Origin: Pseudomonadota bacterium
Lineage (GTDB): Bacteria > Desulfobacterota > DSM-4660 > Desulfatiglandales > B25-G16
Direction of reading: 5' to 3'
DNA: 14,259 nucleotides
NCBI GenBank assembly: GCA_030633645.1
Contig: DAOVRY010000001.1
Location: 1-14,259, forward strand
Under the pieces are notes generated by a model that ran no database searches, had not been told where the DNA came from, and saw only the letters and a program-made list of their open reading frames with translations. The position numbers and the translations under genes are program-made. How positions within the stretch are numbered: position 1 is the stretch's first letter; each line of letters begins with the position of its first letter. Positions 7,438-14,259 of the stretch are shown here, in pieces.

Positions 7438-7516
7438 GGCAGGCGGGTGAAACCTCGAATAGTTTACACCTGCCCGACGCCCGCCTGCCGTACTGCGGAC
7501 AGGGATGGCAGGCGGG
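7438..7516. repeat. GGCAGGCGGG repeats, two direct and one inverted
   Basis: Perfect 10-mers at 7438-7447 and 7507-7516, with the complement at 7480-7489. The inverted copy and the last copy can form a 10-bp G+C-rich stem with a loop of about 17 nt. The block is clearly more G+C-rich than its surroundings. A related short G+C-rich palindrome (CCCGC-TGCT-GCGGG) occurs at 11528-11541. Confidence 0.65.
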
Positions 7517-7525
7517 TTTGTGAGG

Positions 7526-7583
7526 TGAACCTACAATCTCTGAACCCTGAACCATGAACCTCTTAACCCTGAACCCATGAACG
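7526..7583. repeat. TGAACC short-repeat cluster
   Basis: Five TGAACC words start at 7526, 7541, 7548, 7555 and 7570, plus a TGAACG at 7578. Spacings are mostly 7-8 or 15 nt, suggesting a degraded tandem repeat of about 7 nt. The same word recurs in the glyS-glyQ spacer as GGTTCA at 11453-11465 and TGAACC at 11637-11665. Confidence 0.6.
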
Positions 7584-7703
7584 GTTACAATGCACCAGAC
7601 CGCTTATCACTGATGCAAACGAGATGGATGATGAACCATCACATACTATATCGCGTGCTTTTTTCCTTGTATTTTGACAAGATTTGCATCTAATATCTAC
7701 TTT

Positions 7704-8915
7704 ATGTTGCAGACGTTACGCTATCTTTCAGTATTGATAATCATTTTTAATATTGTCGGTTGCTATCCTTTGATCAAAAAAGAGATCAAAGAACCGACCC
7801 AGAGCCTCAAAAGGATACGGTATTTTTGGCCAGAATTCCAGGATGACATGGACATGGATTCGCTTGCGCTAGCCATCGAGAGAAGCTTGCAATATATGAA
7901 CCGGCTGAACCCCGAGACCGTCTTTACCTATGGCCCCGATACCTATACCGTTGAACACATCCGGCAATCATTGGAAACCTTTTTGCAAATTATCAGCCAA
8001 GACTATGATATTAAACACTTTAATAGGGAGCTACGAGAGAGATTTTTGCTCTATAAAGCAGCTGGCTCTCAGGGAAACAAAAAGGTCCTCTTTACCGGAT
8101 ACTTTGAGCCAATCCTGAATGGGAACCTTGAGCGTGATTCGGTACACAGATATCCCATTCATAGGAAACCACATGATCTTTTGAAAATCGATTTGGGTCT
8201 CTTCCGCCCTGGATTAGAGGGGCAGCGGATAGTGGCCAGAATAGATGGTGAGAGGGTAATTCCTTACTATACTCGCCAAGACATTGCCGAAGGAAAGGCA
8301 CTGGAAGGGGAAGGCCTTGAGATCGCCTGGCTAAGAGACCCTCTGGATATAGCCATACTGCAAATTCAGGGCTCAGGGACAATAAGATTGCCTACGGGAG
8401 AGTCAATCACGGTGGGTTATACTGCCTCCAATGGGCATCCTTATAGAAGTATCGGCAGGTATCTTTTGGACAGAGGATACATTGAACCTGAAGATCTATC
8501 CCTTCAGACTATCAGATCATTCCTCAACGAACACCCGCATATTAAAGATGAGATATTGAATTATAATCCATCCTATGTCTTTTTCCGCTTACTCAACAAC
8601 GGGCCCCTTGGCAATATTGGTGTTCCTGTCACACCTGGACGATCTCTTGCCTCAGACAATAGGTTGTTTCCAAAAGGGGCTCTCGCATACATCCGCTGCC
8701 AGATGCCTATAATGGGTGAAAATGGAAATATCGTCGGATGGAAGCCTTTTTCCCGTTTCATCTTGAATCAAGATACTGGAGGGGTAATAAAAGGGGCAGG
8801 TCGTGCCGACATTTTTTGGGGTAGTGGGGAATATGCAGAGCTAGCTGCAGGCCACCTCAAGCATGAAGGAGAGATGTATTTCTTGGTGCTAAAACCAGAT
8901 TCGGGTGATGAATGA
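7704..8915 (+). CDS. mltA: MltA-type membrane-bound lytic murein transglycosylase (lipoprotein)
   Basis: Cleaves the MurNAc-GlcNAc bond of peptidoglycan to give anhydro-muropeptides, probably anchored in the outer membrane. It has 403 residues from ATG 7704. The signal is a lipoprotein type: R6, a hydrophobic core, and lipobox IVGC with C20 as the lipidated residue. The MltA domain spans about 120-290 (VLFTGYFEPILNG, RDPLDIAILQIQGSGTI), and a C-terminal 3D domain follows with NQDTGGVIKGAGRADIFWG, whose D357 and D369 are the conserved aspartates, one of them catalytic. No clear ribosome-binding site is seen; an in-frame TTG at 7674 would add ten residues and is the alternative start. It is the only plus-strand gene, convergent with glyS. 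Its stop overlaps the start of a 9-10 bp repeat that flanks a foldback insertion. Confidence 0.93.
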   Translation: MLQTLRYLSVLIIIFNIVGCYPLIKKEIKEPTQSLKRIRYFWPEFQDDMDMDSLALAIERSLQYMNRLNPETVFTYGPDTYTVEHIRQSLETFLQIISQDYDIKHFNRELRERFLLYKAAGSQGNKKVLFTGYFEPILNGNLERDSVHRYPIHRKPHDLLKIDLGLFRPGLEGQRIVARIDGERVIPYYTRQDIAEGKALEGEGLEIAWLRDPLDIAILQIQGSGTIRLPTGESITVGYTASNGHPYRSIGRYLLDRGYIEPEDLSLQTIRSFLNEHPHIKDEILNYNPSYVFFRLLNNGPLGNIGVPVTPGRSLASDNRLFPKGALAYIRCQMPIMGENGNIVGWKPFSRFILNQDTGGVIKGAGRADIFWGSGEYAELAAGHLKHEGEMYFLVLKPDSGDE

Positions 8916-8923
8916 AACGATTA

Positions 8924-9221
8924 GTAACGTTCAAAAGTTGTGGCAAGGTTTTAATTATAAGGTATCAGATAGGCCAATTCCTTCAAGGCGCTATCCATCC
9001 TGTTATGATGAGGTGGCCAATCTTTGAGGGTTCAAGAAACATCTCATTAGCTCTGTGAGTTCTATGGAGTAAACCCTCAAAGATTTGGCCACTGCCGGCA
9101 GCGGTGAAATTCCTCCAGGATATCGCCTTTCAGAAACAGGCCTATCTGCTGTAGAAAGGATATCGAACAGTTGTCGCTCTATATTGAATAATTCATAAAG
9201 CCACAACTTTTGAACGATACC
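8924..9221. mobile_element. Foldback (MITE-like) insertion with 9-10 bp flanking duplication
   Basis: Four inverted blocks pair in strict nested order. CGTTCAAAAGTTGTGGC (8928-8944) pairs perfectly with 9200-9216. CAGATAGGCC (8966-8975) pairs perfectly with 9139-9148. AAGGCGCTATCC (8985-8996) pairs with 9118-9129 with one mismatch. TGGCCAATCTTTGAGGGTT (9014-9032) pairs with 9072-9091 with one extra base. Direct repeats AAACGATTAG flank it at 8915-8924 and 9222-9231, as expected for a target-site duplication. No transposase is encoded; a 67-codon minus-strand frame inside is most likely incidental. Because the duplication holds the glyS stop complement, the element sits precisely between two convergent genes. 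Confidence 0.7.
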
Positions 9222-9227
9222 AAACGA

Positions 9228-11303
9228 TTAGACAGAAAGTTTAGATAAATCAGCTATTTGAAGAAACAAGGTCTGTAACTGCTTTAATAATTCAAGCCTG
9301 TTTTCCCTTATTCTGCTATCCTCAGCCATGACCATCACGTGAGAAAAAAGCTCATCGATGACAGGGGCTAAGGTAGCCATTTCATTCAGGGCCTCGAAGT
9401 AATTCTCCTCATCTATCTCCCTTTTTGCTTTATCTCTTACTTGCTGAAAAGTCCTCCATAAAACCTCTTCACTTTCGCTCTCAAACAGCTCAGGTATCAC
9501 CTTATGAGTTCCCTCAAAACCTCTTACCATGTTGGCGATACGTTTAGAGGCTGTGGCTAGTGGTTCAAAAACGCTCGAGTGGCCCCGAAACCTCTGAACT
9601 GCCTCGATTCGTTTCTCTACCTGATGCAGGAAGCTAAAATCAGTTGCCACTACTGCATCAATGAAATCATGAGTGATACCTTCGGATAACAATATATTCT
9701 TCAAGCGATCCTTTATAAAACCAAGGACTTTATCGATAACCTTTCCAGAGTCGAATGTAAGAGTCTCGCTCAAAATCGATCCTGCTCTGCTCACAAAATC
9801 CGGTATAGAAAGACTAATTTTCTTATCTCTAATCACCCTGATGATAGCCAGTGTCTGCCGCCTGAGGGCATAGGGATCCGCTGTTCCAGTTGGCTCAAGA
9901 CCTATTGCAAAAAATCCCACAATTGTATCCATTCTATCGGCTATGCCCACAATTGACCCTATAAGCGATTCAGGGAGATTACTATCTGCTTGGCTCGGCA
10001 AATAATGGTCTGAAATAGCCCGACACACATCTTCAGGGTGTCCATCAAGTCTGGCATATATCTCACCTATTACACCCTGAAGCGATGGGAACTCCATGAC
10101 CATATCAGTAACCAGATCACATTTACACAGCCTCCCTGCAAGCGTTACTTCATATATCTTCTCTGGCTCTATTTGCTCAGCCAAGTATTCAGCTAATGTG
10201 GTGAAACGTTGTACCTTGGCAAAGGAAGTCCCTAGCTGGGCCTGATAGATAACCGTTTTTAAATCTTCAAGTCTGTCCTCGAGGGGCCTTTTTCGATCTT
10301 CTTTAAAAAAGAAATCCGCATCTGCCAACCTGGCCCGCAGAACTCTTTCATGCCCTTTTCGAACAACGGATTCATCCCGAGCAATCGTATTGTTTACTGC
10401 CACGAAATGTGGCATCAGTCGGCCGTCTTGGTCACAAATGGAAAAATATCTCTGATGCTTTTTCATGGGCGTTATGAGCACGGGGTCAGGCAGATCAAGG
10501 AATTCCTCATCAAAACTACCACAAACAGCAGATGGAAACTCCACCATGTTGGCCACAGTGGACAGCAACTCGGGGTCTCTCAAGATTGTTCCCGATACCG
10601 TCTTGGCCGCGGCTACCGCAGCTTTTTCAACTTCCCCTTCCCTCTCTGTTTGATCAATAATCACGGAGCTTTCCTTCATTTTCTCTAGATAATCCTGGAG
10701 GTCATGTATTTTCATGGTGTGGGGTGCCATAAACCGGTGCCCTTTTGTTTTATCTCCGCTCCTCACTCCAGCCACTTCAAAGGGGATAACCTCACCGCTA
10801 AACAGTGCGAGCACCCAGTGGATAGGCCGAACAAAAGAAAATGTTTCGCGTCCCCAACGCATTGACTTTGGCCACGGAATACTTGCAATCAGTTCGGGCA
10901 AGGTCTCAGAGAGTATTTCTCTTGTATGCCTCCCGGGCATTGTACGTTTAACATAGAGGTATTCACCTTTCGGTGTCTCTATAGTCTGCAGCTCATCAAC
11001 AGAAACACCCTGTTTTTTTGCAAAACCAAAAGCGGCCTTTGTAGGGTTTCCTTGTTCGTCGAAGGCGGCCTTTTTCGGAGGTCCTGTCATCTCTTGGACC
11101 ATATCTTCCTGTTTATCAGCAATGGCCCTGCCGACCAAAACCAATCGTCTCGGAGTTCCAAAGGTACCAAGGCCCTCCTTCATCTCGATGCGGTTATCTC
11201 TCAAACAGGATTCTGCCAATTGCCTTAGTTCTTGTAGACCCTGCTCAAGATATTCTGAGGGGATCTCTTCCGTGCCTATTTCTAAAAGCAGTTCACCAAA
11301 CAT
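9228..11303 (-). CDS. glyS: Glycyl-tRNA synthetase beta subunit
   Basis: Beta chain of the bacterial alpha2-beta2 glycyl-tRNA synthetase, which charges tRNA-Gly; this chain provides tRNA recognition while the alpha chain holds the active site. It has 691 residues, the full family length. Landmarks are the N-terminal LLLEIGTEEIPSEYLEQGL, GTFGTPRRL, WPKSMRWG, the HD-like middle region (CDLVTDMVMEFPSLQGVIGE, IADRMDTIVGFFAIGLEPTG, DPYALRRQ), and a C-terminal DALR-type anticodon-binding domain (about 580-675). ATG 11303 has AGAGG about 5 nt upstream. The alpha gene is upstream on the same strand but separated by 437 nt of repeats rather than the usual few bases. Its stop complement (9228-9230) lies in the duplication flanking the foldback insertion. 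Confidence 0.97.
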   Translation of the reverse strand: MFGELLLEIGTEEIPSEYLEQGLQELRQLAESCLRDNRIEMKEGLGTFGTPRRLVLVGRAIADKQEDMVQEMTGPPKKAAFDEQGNPTKAAFGFAKKQGVSVDELQTIETPKGEYLYVKRTMPGRHTREILSETLPELIASIPWPKSMRWGRETFSFVRPIHWVLALFSGEVIPFEVAGVRSGDKTKGHRFMAPHTMKIHDLQDYLEKMKESSVIIDQTEREGEVEKAAVAAAKTVSGTILRDPELLSTVANMVEFPSAVCGSFDEEFLDLPDPVLITPMKKHQRYFSICDQDGRLMPHFVAVNNTIARDESVVRKGHERVLRARLADADFFFKEDRKRPLEDRLEDLKTVIYQAQLGTSFAKVQRFTTLAEYLAEQIEPEKIYEVTLAGRLCKCDLVTDMVMEFPSLQGVIGEIYARLDGHPEDVCRAISDHYLPSQADSNLPESLIGSIVGIADRMDTIVGFFAIGLEPTGTADPYALRRQTLAIIRVIRDKKISLSIPDFVSRAGSILSETLTFDSGKVIDKVLGFIKDRLKNILLSEGITHDFIDAVVATDFSFLHQVEKRIEAVQRFRGHSSVFEPLATASKRIANMVRGFEGTHKVIPELFESESEEVLWRTFQQVRDKAKREIDEENYFEALNEMATLAPVIDELFSHVMVMAEDSRIRENRLELLKQLQTLFLQIADLSKLSV

Positions 11304-11386
11304 ATAGCCTCTTGAACTATTTATTCAGATTACCGCCACCAAAGGTGGTAGATTGTAATTATTAGTCCTGAAATGGACCCTGATTT

Positions 11387-11750
11387 GAGTGAGCTAAAGT
11401 GCCTAAAGTTGAAGCAGAAATAAAAAATGTATTGTGACTACTCAGATTGTCAGGTTCAGGGTTCAGGGTTGGCTACTTTACGCTCTTCATATTTTTTGAG
11501 ATAGTTGATGAATCCACGAACGGCAGTCCCGCTGCTGCGGGATCCGTCTGGCCTGCTCGTAGACATCTTTGAACTCTTTTGGAAATATATACTCTAATCA
11601 GGTTATCAAGGTTCATTGCTGGTTGATCTCTAACTTTGAACCTTTGAACCGGGAACCCCTGAACCTGAGTAGTTACAGTGAATTGTTCATAATCCATATC
11701 TTATCCTTAATTTTAGTCACTTTAGACACTTTAGCTCACTTTAGGCACTC
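11387..11750. repeat. Composite foldback element between glyQ and glyS
   Basis: The outer inverted pair is GAGTGAGCTAAAGTGCCTAA with AGTTGA after it (11387-11412) against a longer CTAAAGTG-type array on the opposite strand at 11711-11750. Nested inside, TGACTACTCAG (11435-11445) and the following GGTTCAGGG pair with CCCCTGAACC and CTGAGTAGTTACA at 11657-11677. GGTTCA words on the left (11453-11465) face TGAACC words on the right (11637-11665). The central loop holds a short G+C palindrome (11527-11542) and a possible gene remnant. The right end overlaps the glyQ stop. No transposase is seen. Confidence 0.6.
11456..11566 (-). pseudogene. Possible remnant of a small helical protein gene
   Basis: A 36-codon frame beginning MSTSRPDG and ending GFINYLKKYEERKVANPEP lies in the loop of the composite foldback. 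The GFINYLKKYEE segment resembles the C-terminus of four-helix-bundle proteins of the 23S rRNA intervening-sequence type, and the terminal NPEP comes from the TGAACC repeat. The N-terminal part is disrupted by a G+C palindrome. An overlapping 74-codon frame (11473-11697) in another register is the alternative reading. The family link is a guess from a short segment. Confidence 0.2.
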
Positions 11751-12616
11751 TCTCTCATCAGTGGATATCCCATCTCCTCCCTTTGGGCGAGATAATTTTT
11801 ACAAACCAGCCGGGCCAGATTTCTTATCCGGTCAATGTATTTTGTCCTTTCCGTAACACTGATGGCCCCCCTCGCATCAAGGATATTAAAGATGTGAGAA
11901 CATTTGAGGCAGTAATCATATGCTGGCAGGACAATCCCTTTTTTGGTTATCCTCAGGGATTCCTGCTCACACATATCAAACATCTTTAAGAGCATGTCCA
12001 CATCAGCAACTTCAAAACAATAGACAGAGTTCTCCCATTCCCCTTTTTTATGGACATCCCCATAGGTAACCTTTTCGTTCCACATAAGGTCATAAACACT
12101 GTCTTTTTCCTGCAAGTACATGGCGATTCTTTCTAACCCGTAGGTTATTTCCACGGAAATCGGGTCCAGTCTGATGCTGCCTGCCAGTTGAAAATAGGTA
12201 AACTGGGTAATTTCCATGCCATCTAGCCACACCTCCCATCCAAGACCTGATGCACCCAGGGTGGGGGATTCCCAGTCATCTTCCACAAAACGTATATCGT
12301 GTTCTAATGGATCTATCCCCAAACTCTTTAGGCTTTCCAGATACAGATCCTGTATGTCGAGAGGCGAGGGTTTGATAATCACCTGGTATTGATAATAATG
12401 GCCCAGCCGATTCGGGTTCTCCCCGTACCTTCCATCTGTGGGTCTTCTCGAGGGTTCAACATATGCAACAGACCACGGTTCAGGACCCAATGCCCTTAAA
12501 AGCGTGGCCGGGTTGAAGGTCCCTGCCCCAACCTCCAGGTCATAGGGCTGCTGGATTATGCAGCCTTGCTCCGCCCAGAATCTCTCTAGAGCAATAACTA
12601 ATTCTTGAAATGTCAT
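11741..12616 (-). CDS. glyQ: Glycyl-tRNA synthetase alpha subunit
   Basis: Catalytic alpha chain of the alpha2-beta2 glycyl-tRNA synthetase. From ATG 12616 it has 291 residues and covers the whole class II catalytic core: [18 protein letters not shown], the active-site motif [16 protein letters not shown] (55-70), [62 protein letters not shown], and C-terminal [16 protein letters not shown]. Two starts are possible. ATG 12616 has AAGGA 4 nt before it; ATG 12631 (MSKDF extension) has AAGGA only 2 nt before it, so I prefer the inner one. recO lies upstream and glyS downstream on the same strand. The last codons and TAA stop fall inside a CTAAAGTG-type repeat. Confidence 0.96.
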   Translation of the reverse strand: MTFQELVIALERFWAEQGCIIQQPYDLEVGAGTFNPATLLRALGPEPWSVAYVEPSRRPTDGRYGENPNRLGHYYQYQVIIKPSPLDIQDLYLESLKSLGIDPLEHDIRFVEDDWESPTLGASGLGWEVWLDGMEITQFTYFQLAGSIRLDPISVEITYGLERIAMYLQEKDSVYDLMWNEKVTYGDVHKKGEWENSVYCFEVADVDMLLKMFDMCEQESLRITKKGIVLPAYDYCLKCSHIFNILDARGAISVTERTKYIDRIRNLARLVCKNYLAQREEMGYPLMRESA

Positions 12617-12797
12617 AAAATCCTTGCTCATTGTCCTTCGACCGTTGTTTGTTAGGAGCAGAATAGACTCAATAAACCAACAAATACAATGAACATTAGT
12701 TAGCGAAAAGTTCAGCGAAAAATATCACTTGCCCCAAAGGATGTCAAGAAGGTAGCCAAGTTTAAACAGACCAAGATAACAGTCAACGGACAACGGA
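12617..12797. other. recO-glyQ spacer with CAACGGACAAC repeat
   Basis: Short spacer without a gene. Next to recO it carries a CAACGGA-type short repeat (12783-12810), with words GTCAACGGACAACGGAC then CTGACAACCAAC. A partner with GGACAACTGACAAC lies at 13961-13984. The repeat overlaps the recO stop codon. Confidence 0.5.
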
Positions 12798-13556
12798 CTA
12801 CTGACAACCAACAGGGTAGAGATACTTTGCAGATTTTAACCTTTTTCCCAAACAATGCTCAATATGCGAAGTTAAAACTGCTTTCAGCTCACGTACTACA
12901 TTATCACTGCACTCTAGTCTATTTGACAACGGTCGCTCAGAGGACTGAAGCCGGTGAAGAGCGTGGATCGTGTCAGGTTCAATTCCGGGCGTCACAATCG
13001 ATTCCTTCTCACAGCCCAAACAAACTATCGAACCACTCGGAGGATGGAATAATGCCCTTCCCTCCCCTTTGTACTGCCGACCACAGCGACTGCATGTCGA
13101 GAGATTGATCCCAAATCCCCCGATCTTCATTGCCCGTGCCTGAAAACTAATCATGCTCTCATCGGCATTTTGCTGATTTGAGATAGACCCTAGCGCCCAT
13201 CTTAGCAGCTGGAACATTTCAGAACTGGGCACATTGGATGGAAACAGAATCTCAGTCATTTCTACCATGTAACTGGCCCGTAACAACAGATTATAGTCTG
13301 ATCGTATACCGGGAAAACCATCAAGCAATTCACACGACTCAAGTAAGACGAGATCACCACTACTCCTCTCCCTAAACTCAACATCTACCAGGGAGAAAGT
13401 ACTAAGAGAGTTAACAAACCGTTTGGAACTTCTGAGGGCCCCCTTTGCAACACCCTTCAGGTTTCCGTAGATTGAGGAAAAAAAGGTCACGATAAGATCT
13501 GACTCACCCAAATCTTTCGTCCGTAAAATAATAGCCTCTGTTTTCTTCTGTTCCAT
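12798..13556 (-). CDS. recO: DNA repair protein RecO
   Basis: Recombination mediator that, with RecR, helps RecA load onto SSB-coated single-stranded DNA and promotes strand annealing. At 252 residues it is of usual length. The N-terminal OB-fold begins EAIILRTKDLGESDLIVTFF and continues YGNLKGVAKGALRSSKRF. The helical C-terminal domain carries the zinc site C155-x2-C158 (CSRCG) and C179-x2-C182 (CLGC), with the conserved ALFHPPSGSIVC stretch between. Start ATG 13556 has only a modest AGG 5 nt upstream. The gene precedes glyQ, a common arrangement. Its last residues (VGCQ) and TAG stop lie within the CAACGGAC-type repeat, so the extreme C-terminus is repeat-derived. Confidence 0.95.
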   Translation of the reverse strand: MEQKKTEAIILRTKDLGESDLIVTFFSSIYGNLKGVAKGALRSSKRFVNSLSTFSLVDVEFRERSSGDLVLLESCELLDGFPGIRSDYNLLLRASYMVEMTEILFPSNVPSSEMFQLLRWALGSISNQQNADESMISFQARAMKIGGFGINLSTCSRCGRQYKGEGRALFHPPSGSIVCLGCEKESIVTPGIEPDTIHALHRLQSSERPLSNRLECSDNVVRELKAVLTSHIEHCLGKRLKSAKYLYPVGCQ

Positions 13557-13984
13557 AGTACCTGATGCTGTACGTTAATAGCTGTTGGTACGCCGTTGTT
13601 GAAATCCAAAGCCCCTAGCCACGGGCACTATACATCAAGGCAAATATCAAATGACAAAGCTGAAATGTCAAATCAAATCCAAATGCTTTAATGTCAAAAT
13701 TCTCGTATCTCGCCTTTGGGTTCTGATATTTACTGCGTTAGATAAAAGACTCACATTTTTAATTACCGCTAAGCCTTCTACTCCTCAGAAAAGATATGAT
13801 TCTTACTATCCTTATTAACTATCTGACAGGGTGAATTTGTATTTTGGAACTCTTGTGTTTGAAATTTTATTAGGGTTTTTGATCAGTCCCGAAATGGGAT
13901 GTCAGATCCCTATTTTCTCTGATAAACAACTTTCTCCTACTCTCCTATTCCTTTAGCAATGGACAACTGACAACACCAACCGAC
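13557..13984. other. Spacer upstream of recO with ATGTCAAA repeats
   Basis: About 430 nt without a gene. An A-rich degraded tandem repeat at 13641-13700 contains ATGACAAA (13651-13658) and two ATGTCAAA (13665-13672, 13691-13698) with AAATCAAATCC between them. Near 13890 there is TCCCGAAATGGGA followed by a GGGAT-gtcag-ATCCC hairpin. A GGACAACTGACAAC repeat lies at 13961-13984. No convincing recO promoter was found. Confidence 0.5.
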
Positions 13985-14015
13985 AAAAAAAGCCCTACTG
14001 ATTTTAAAGCAGGGC
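13985..14015 (-). terminator. Intrinsic terminator of the acyl-CoA synthetase gene
   Basis: On the minus strand GCCCTGCT pairs with AGTAGGGC (8-bp stem with one G-T pair, 8-nt loop; 13992-14015), followed immediately by seven T residues (A run at 13985-13991). It begins about 27 nt after the stop codon at 14043. Confidence 0.85.
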
Positions 14016-14042
14016 GTCAACAAATCTATTATAGTGAACAAG

Positions 14043-14259
14043 TTATTTTTGACCGTGAAGCTCCTTGATCTTGGCCCTGTCTGGAGAGCTATCCTCAAGA
14101 AGAGGGAGATCTGTCACGAATTCCACATGTTGAGGTTTTTTGAATCTGGCTATACGCTCACCGACAAAATCGATAAGCTCCTGTGGCTCAAGGCTCTGTC
14201 CCTCTTTCAGCTCGCAAACTGCCTTGATCGCCTCTTTCCACTTGGGATCAGGAACACCA
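14043..14259 (-). CDS. AMP-forming acyl-CoA synthetase, C-terminal end (partial)
   Basis: Only the last 71 residues are in the window; the gene continues past the right edge. They read GVPDPKWKEAIKAVCELKEG, then LEPQELIDFVGERIARFKKP, then VEFVTDLPLLEDSSPDRAKI and KELHGQK. This is the mobile C-terminal domain of the ANL superfamily: GVPDPKWGE-type entry, GERIARFKKP hinge-side segment, and FV-LP motif. Family members activate a carboxylic acid with ATP to an acyl-adenylate and transfer it to CoA. The usual catalytic lysine of the P-x-T-x-x-G-K motif is not obvious: the sequence has LPLLEDSSPDRAK, where the typical GK is replaced by SPDR, as in several long-chain-type members. Substrate cannot be judged. 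A strong terminator follows. Confidence 0.85.
   Translation of the reverse strand, partial: GVPDPKWKEAIKAVCELKEGQSLEPQELIDFVGERIARFKKPQHVEFVTDLPLLEDSSPDRAKIKELHGQK

Larger units (their letters stand above)
6914..7703. other. Divergent lpxC-mltA spacer rich in short repeats
   Basis: About 790 nt without a convincing gene. Visible items are: a 7-bp hairpin TCCCGAT-AAA-ATCGGGA at 7272-7288; three copies of GGCAGGCGGG (direct at 7438-7447 and 7507-7516, inverted at 7480-7489); two CACCTGCCCG words near 7340 and 7468; and a cluster of TGAACC words at 7526-7583. Both divergent promoters should lie here, but I found no convincing -35/-10 pair for either gene. Confidence 0.6.

Noticed and set aside
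7526..7583. TGAACC cluster considered as a CRISPR array
   Set aside because: The units are only six or seven bases with irregular short gaps; there are no unique spacers and no cas genes.
9003..9206. A 67-codon minus-strand frame between mltA and glyS
   Set aside because: It lies wholly within the foldback element, so its composition is set by the palindrome; no start signal or family match.
8924..9221. The nested foldback read as an integron attC site
   Set aside because: Far longer than typical attC sites, no integrase or cassette array nearby, and the flanking 9-10 bp duplication fits transposition better.

Overview
The window looks like chromosomal housekeeping sequence from a Gram-negative bacterium, most likely a deltaproteobacterium in the broad sense (Desulfobacterota). 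The evidence is gene content: LpxC (lipid A synthesis), an MltA-type lipoprotein murein transglycosylase, a separate alpha and beta glycyl-tRNA synthetase, a DUF4390 protein directly followed by an NtrY-type histidine kinase, a B12-binding radical SAM/DUF4070 protein, and an AMP-forming acyl-CoA synthetase tail. The lineage call is inference. No plasmid, phage or CRISPR hallmark was seen.

Layout: every convincing gene except mltA is on the minus strand. Read in the minus direction from the right edge, the order is: the C-terminus of an acyl-CoA synthetase with a clear intrinsic terminator; recO; glyQ; glyS; (mltA on the plus strand, convergent with glyS and divergent from lpxC); lpxC; a DUF4390 secreted protein; an NtrY-like kinase; a B12 radical SAM protein; a possible 39-residue Cys-x-Cys peptide gene; and khpA (KH-domain RNA-binding protein) with a terminator at its stop codon. 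The only tight operon is DUF4390-NtrY (5 nt apart). recO-glyQ-glyS is a familiar grouping, but here the genes are pulled apart by repeat-filled spacers. Functions cover cell envelope (lpxC, mltA, probably DUF4390/NtrY sensing), translation (glyQ, glyS, khpA), DNA repair (recO) and fatty-acyl metabolism.

The unusual part is what fills the spacers. Nearly every intergenic region carries inverted or short dispersed repeats. These are: a stepped foldback at 125-303; a roughly 297-bp nested foldback at 8924-9221, flanked by a 9-10 bp direct repeat, sitting exactly between the convergent mltA and glyS stop codons; a 364-bp composite foldback between glyS and glyQ; and a related CTAAAGTG-type inverted pair after lpxC. 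There are also clusters of TGAACC, GGCAGGCGGG, CAACGGACAAC and ATGTCAAA words. In glyQ and recO the stop codon and last residues lie inside such repeats. I found no complete new defence or biosynthetic system. The best leads are the target-duplicated foldback, the repeat-supplied gene ends, the small CxC peptide beside the radical SAM gene, and an NtrY kinase without an adjacent NtrX.
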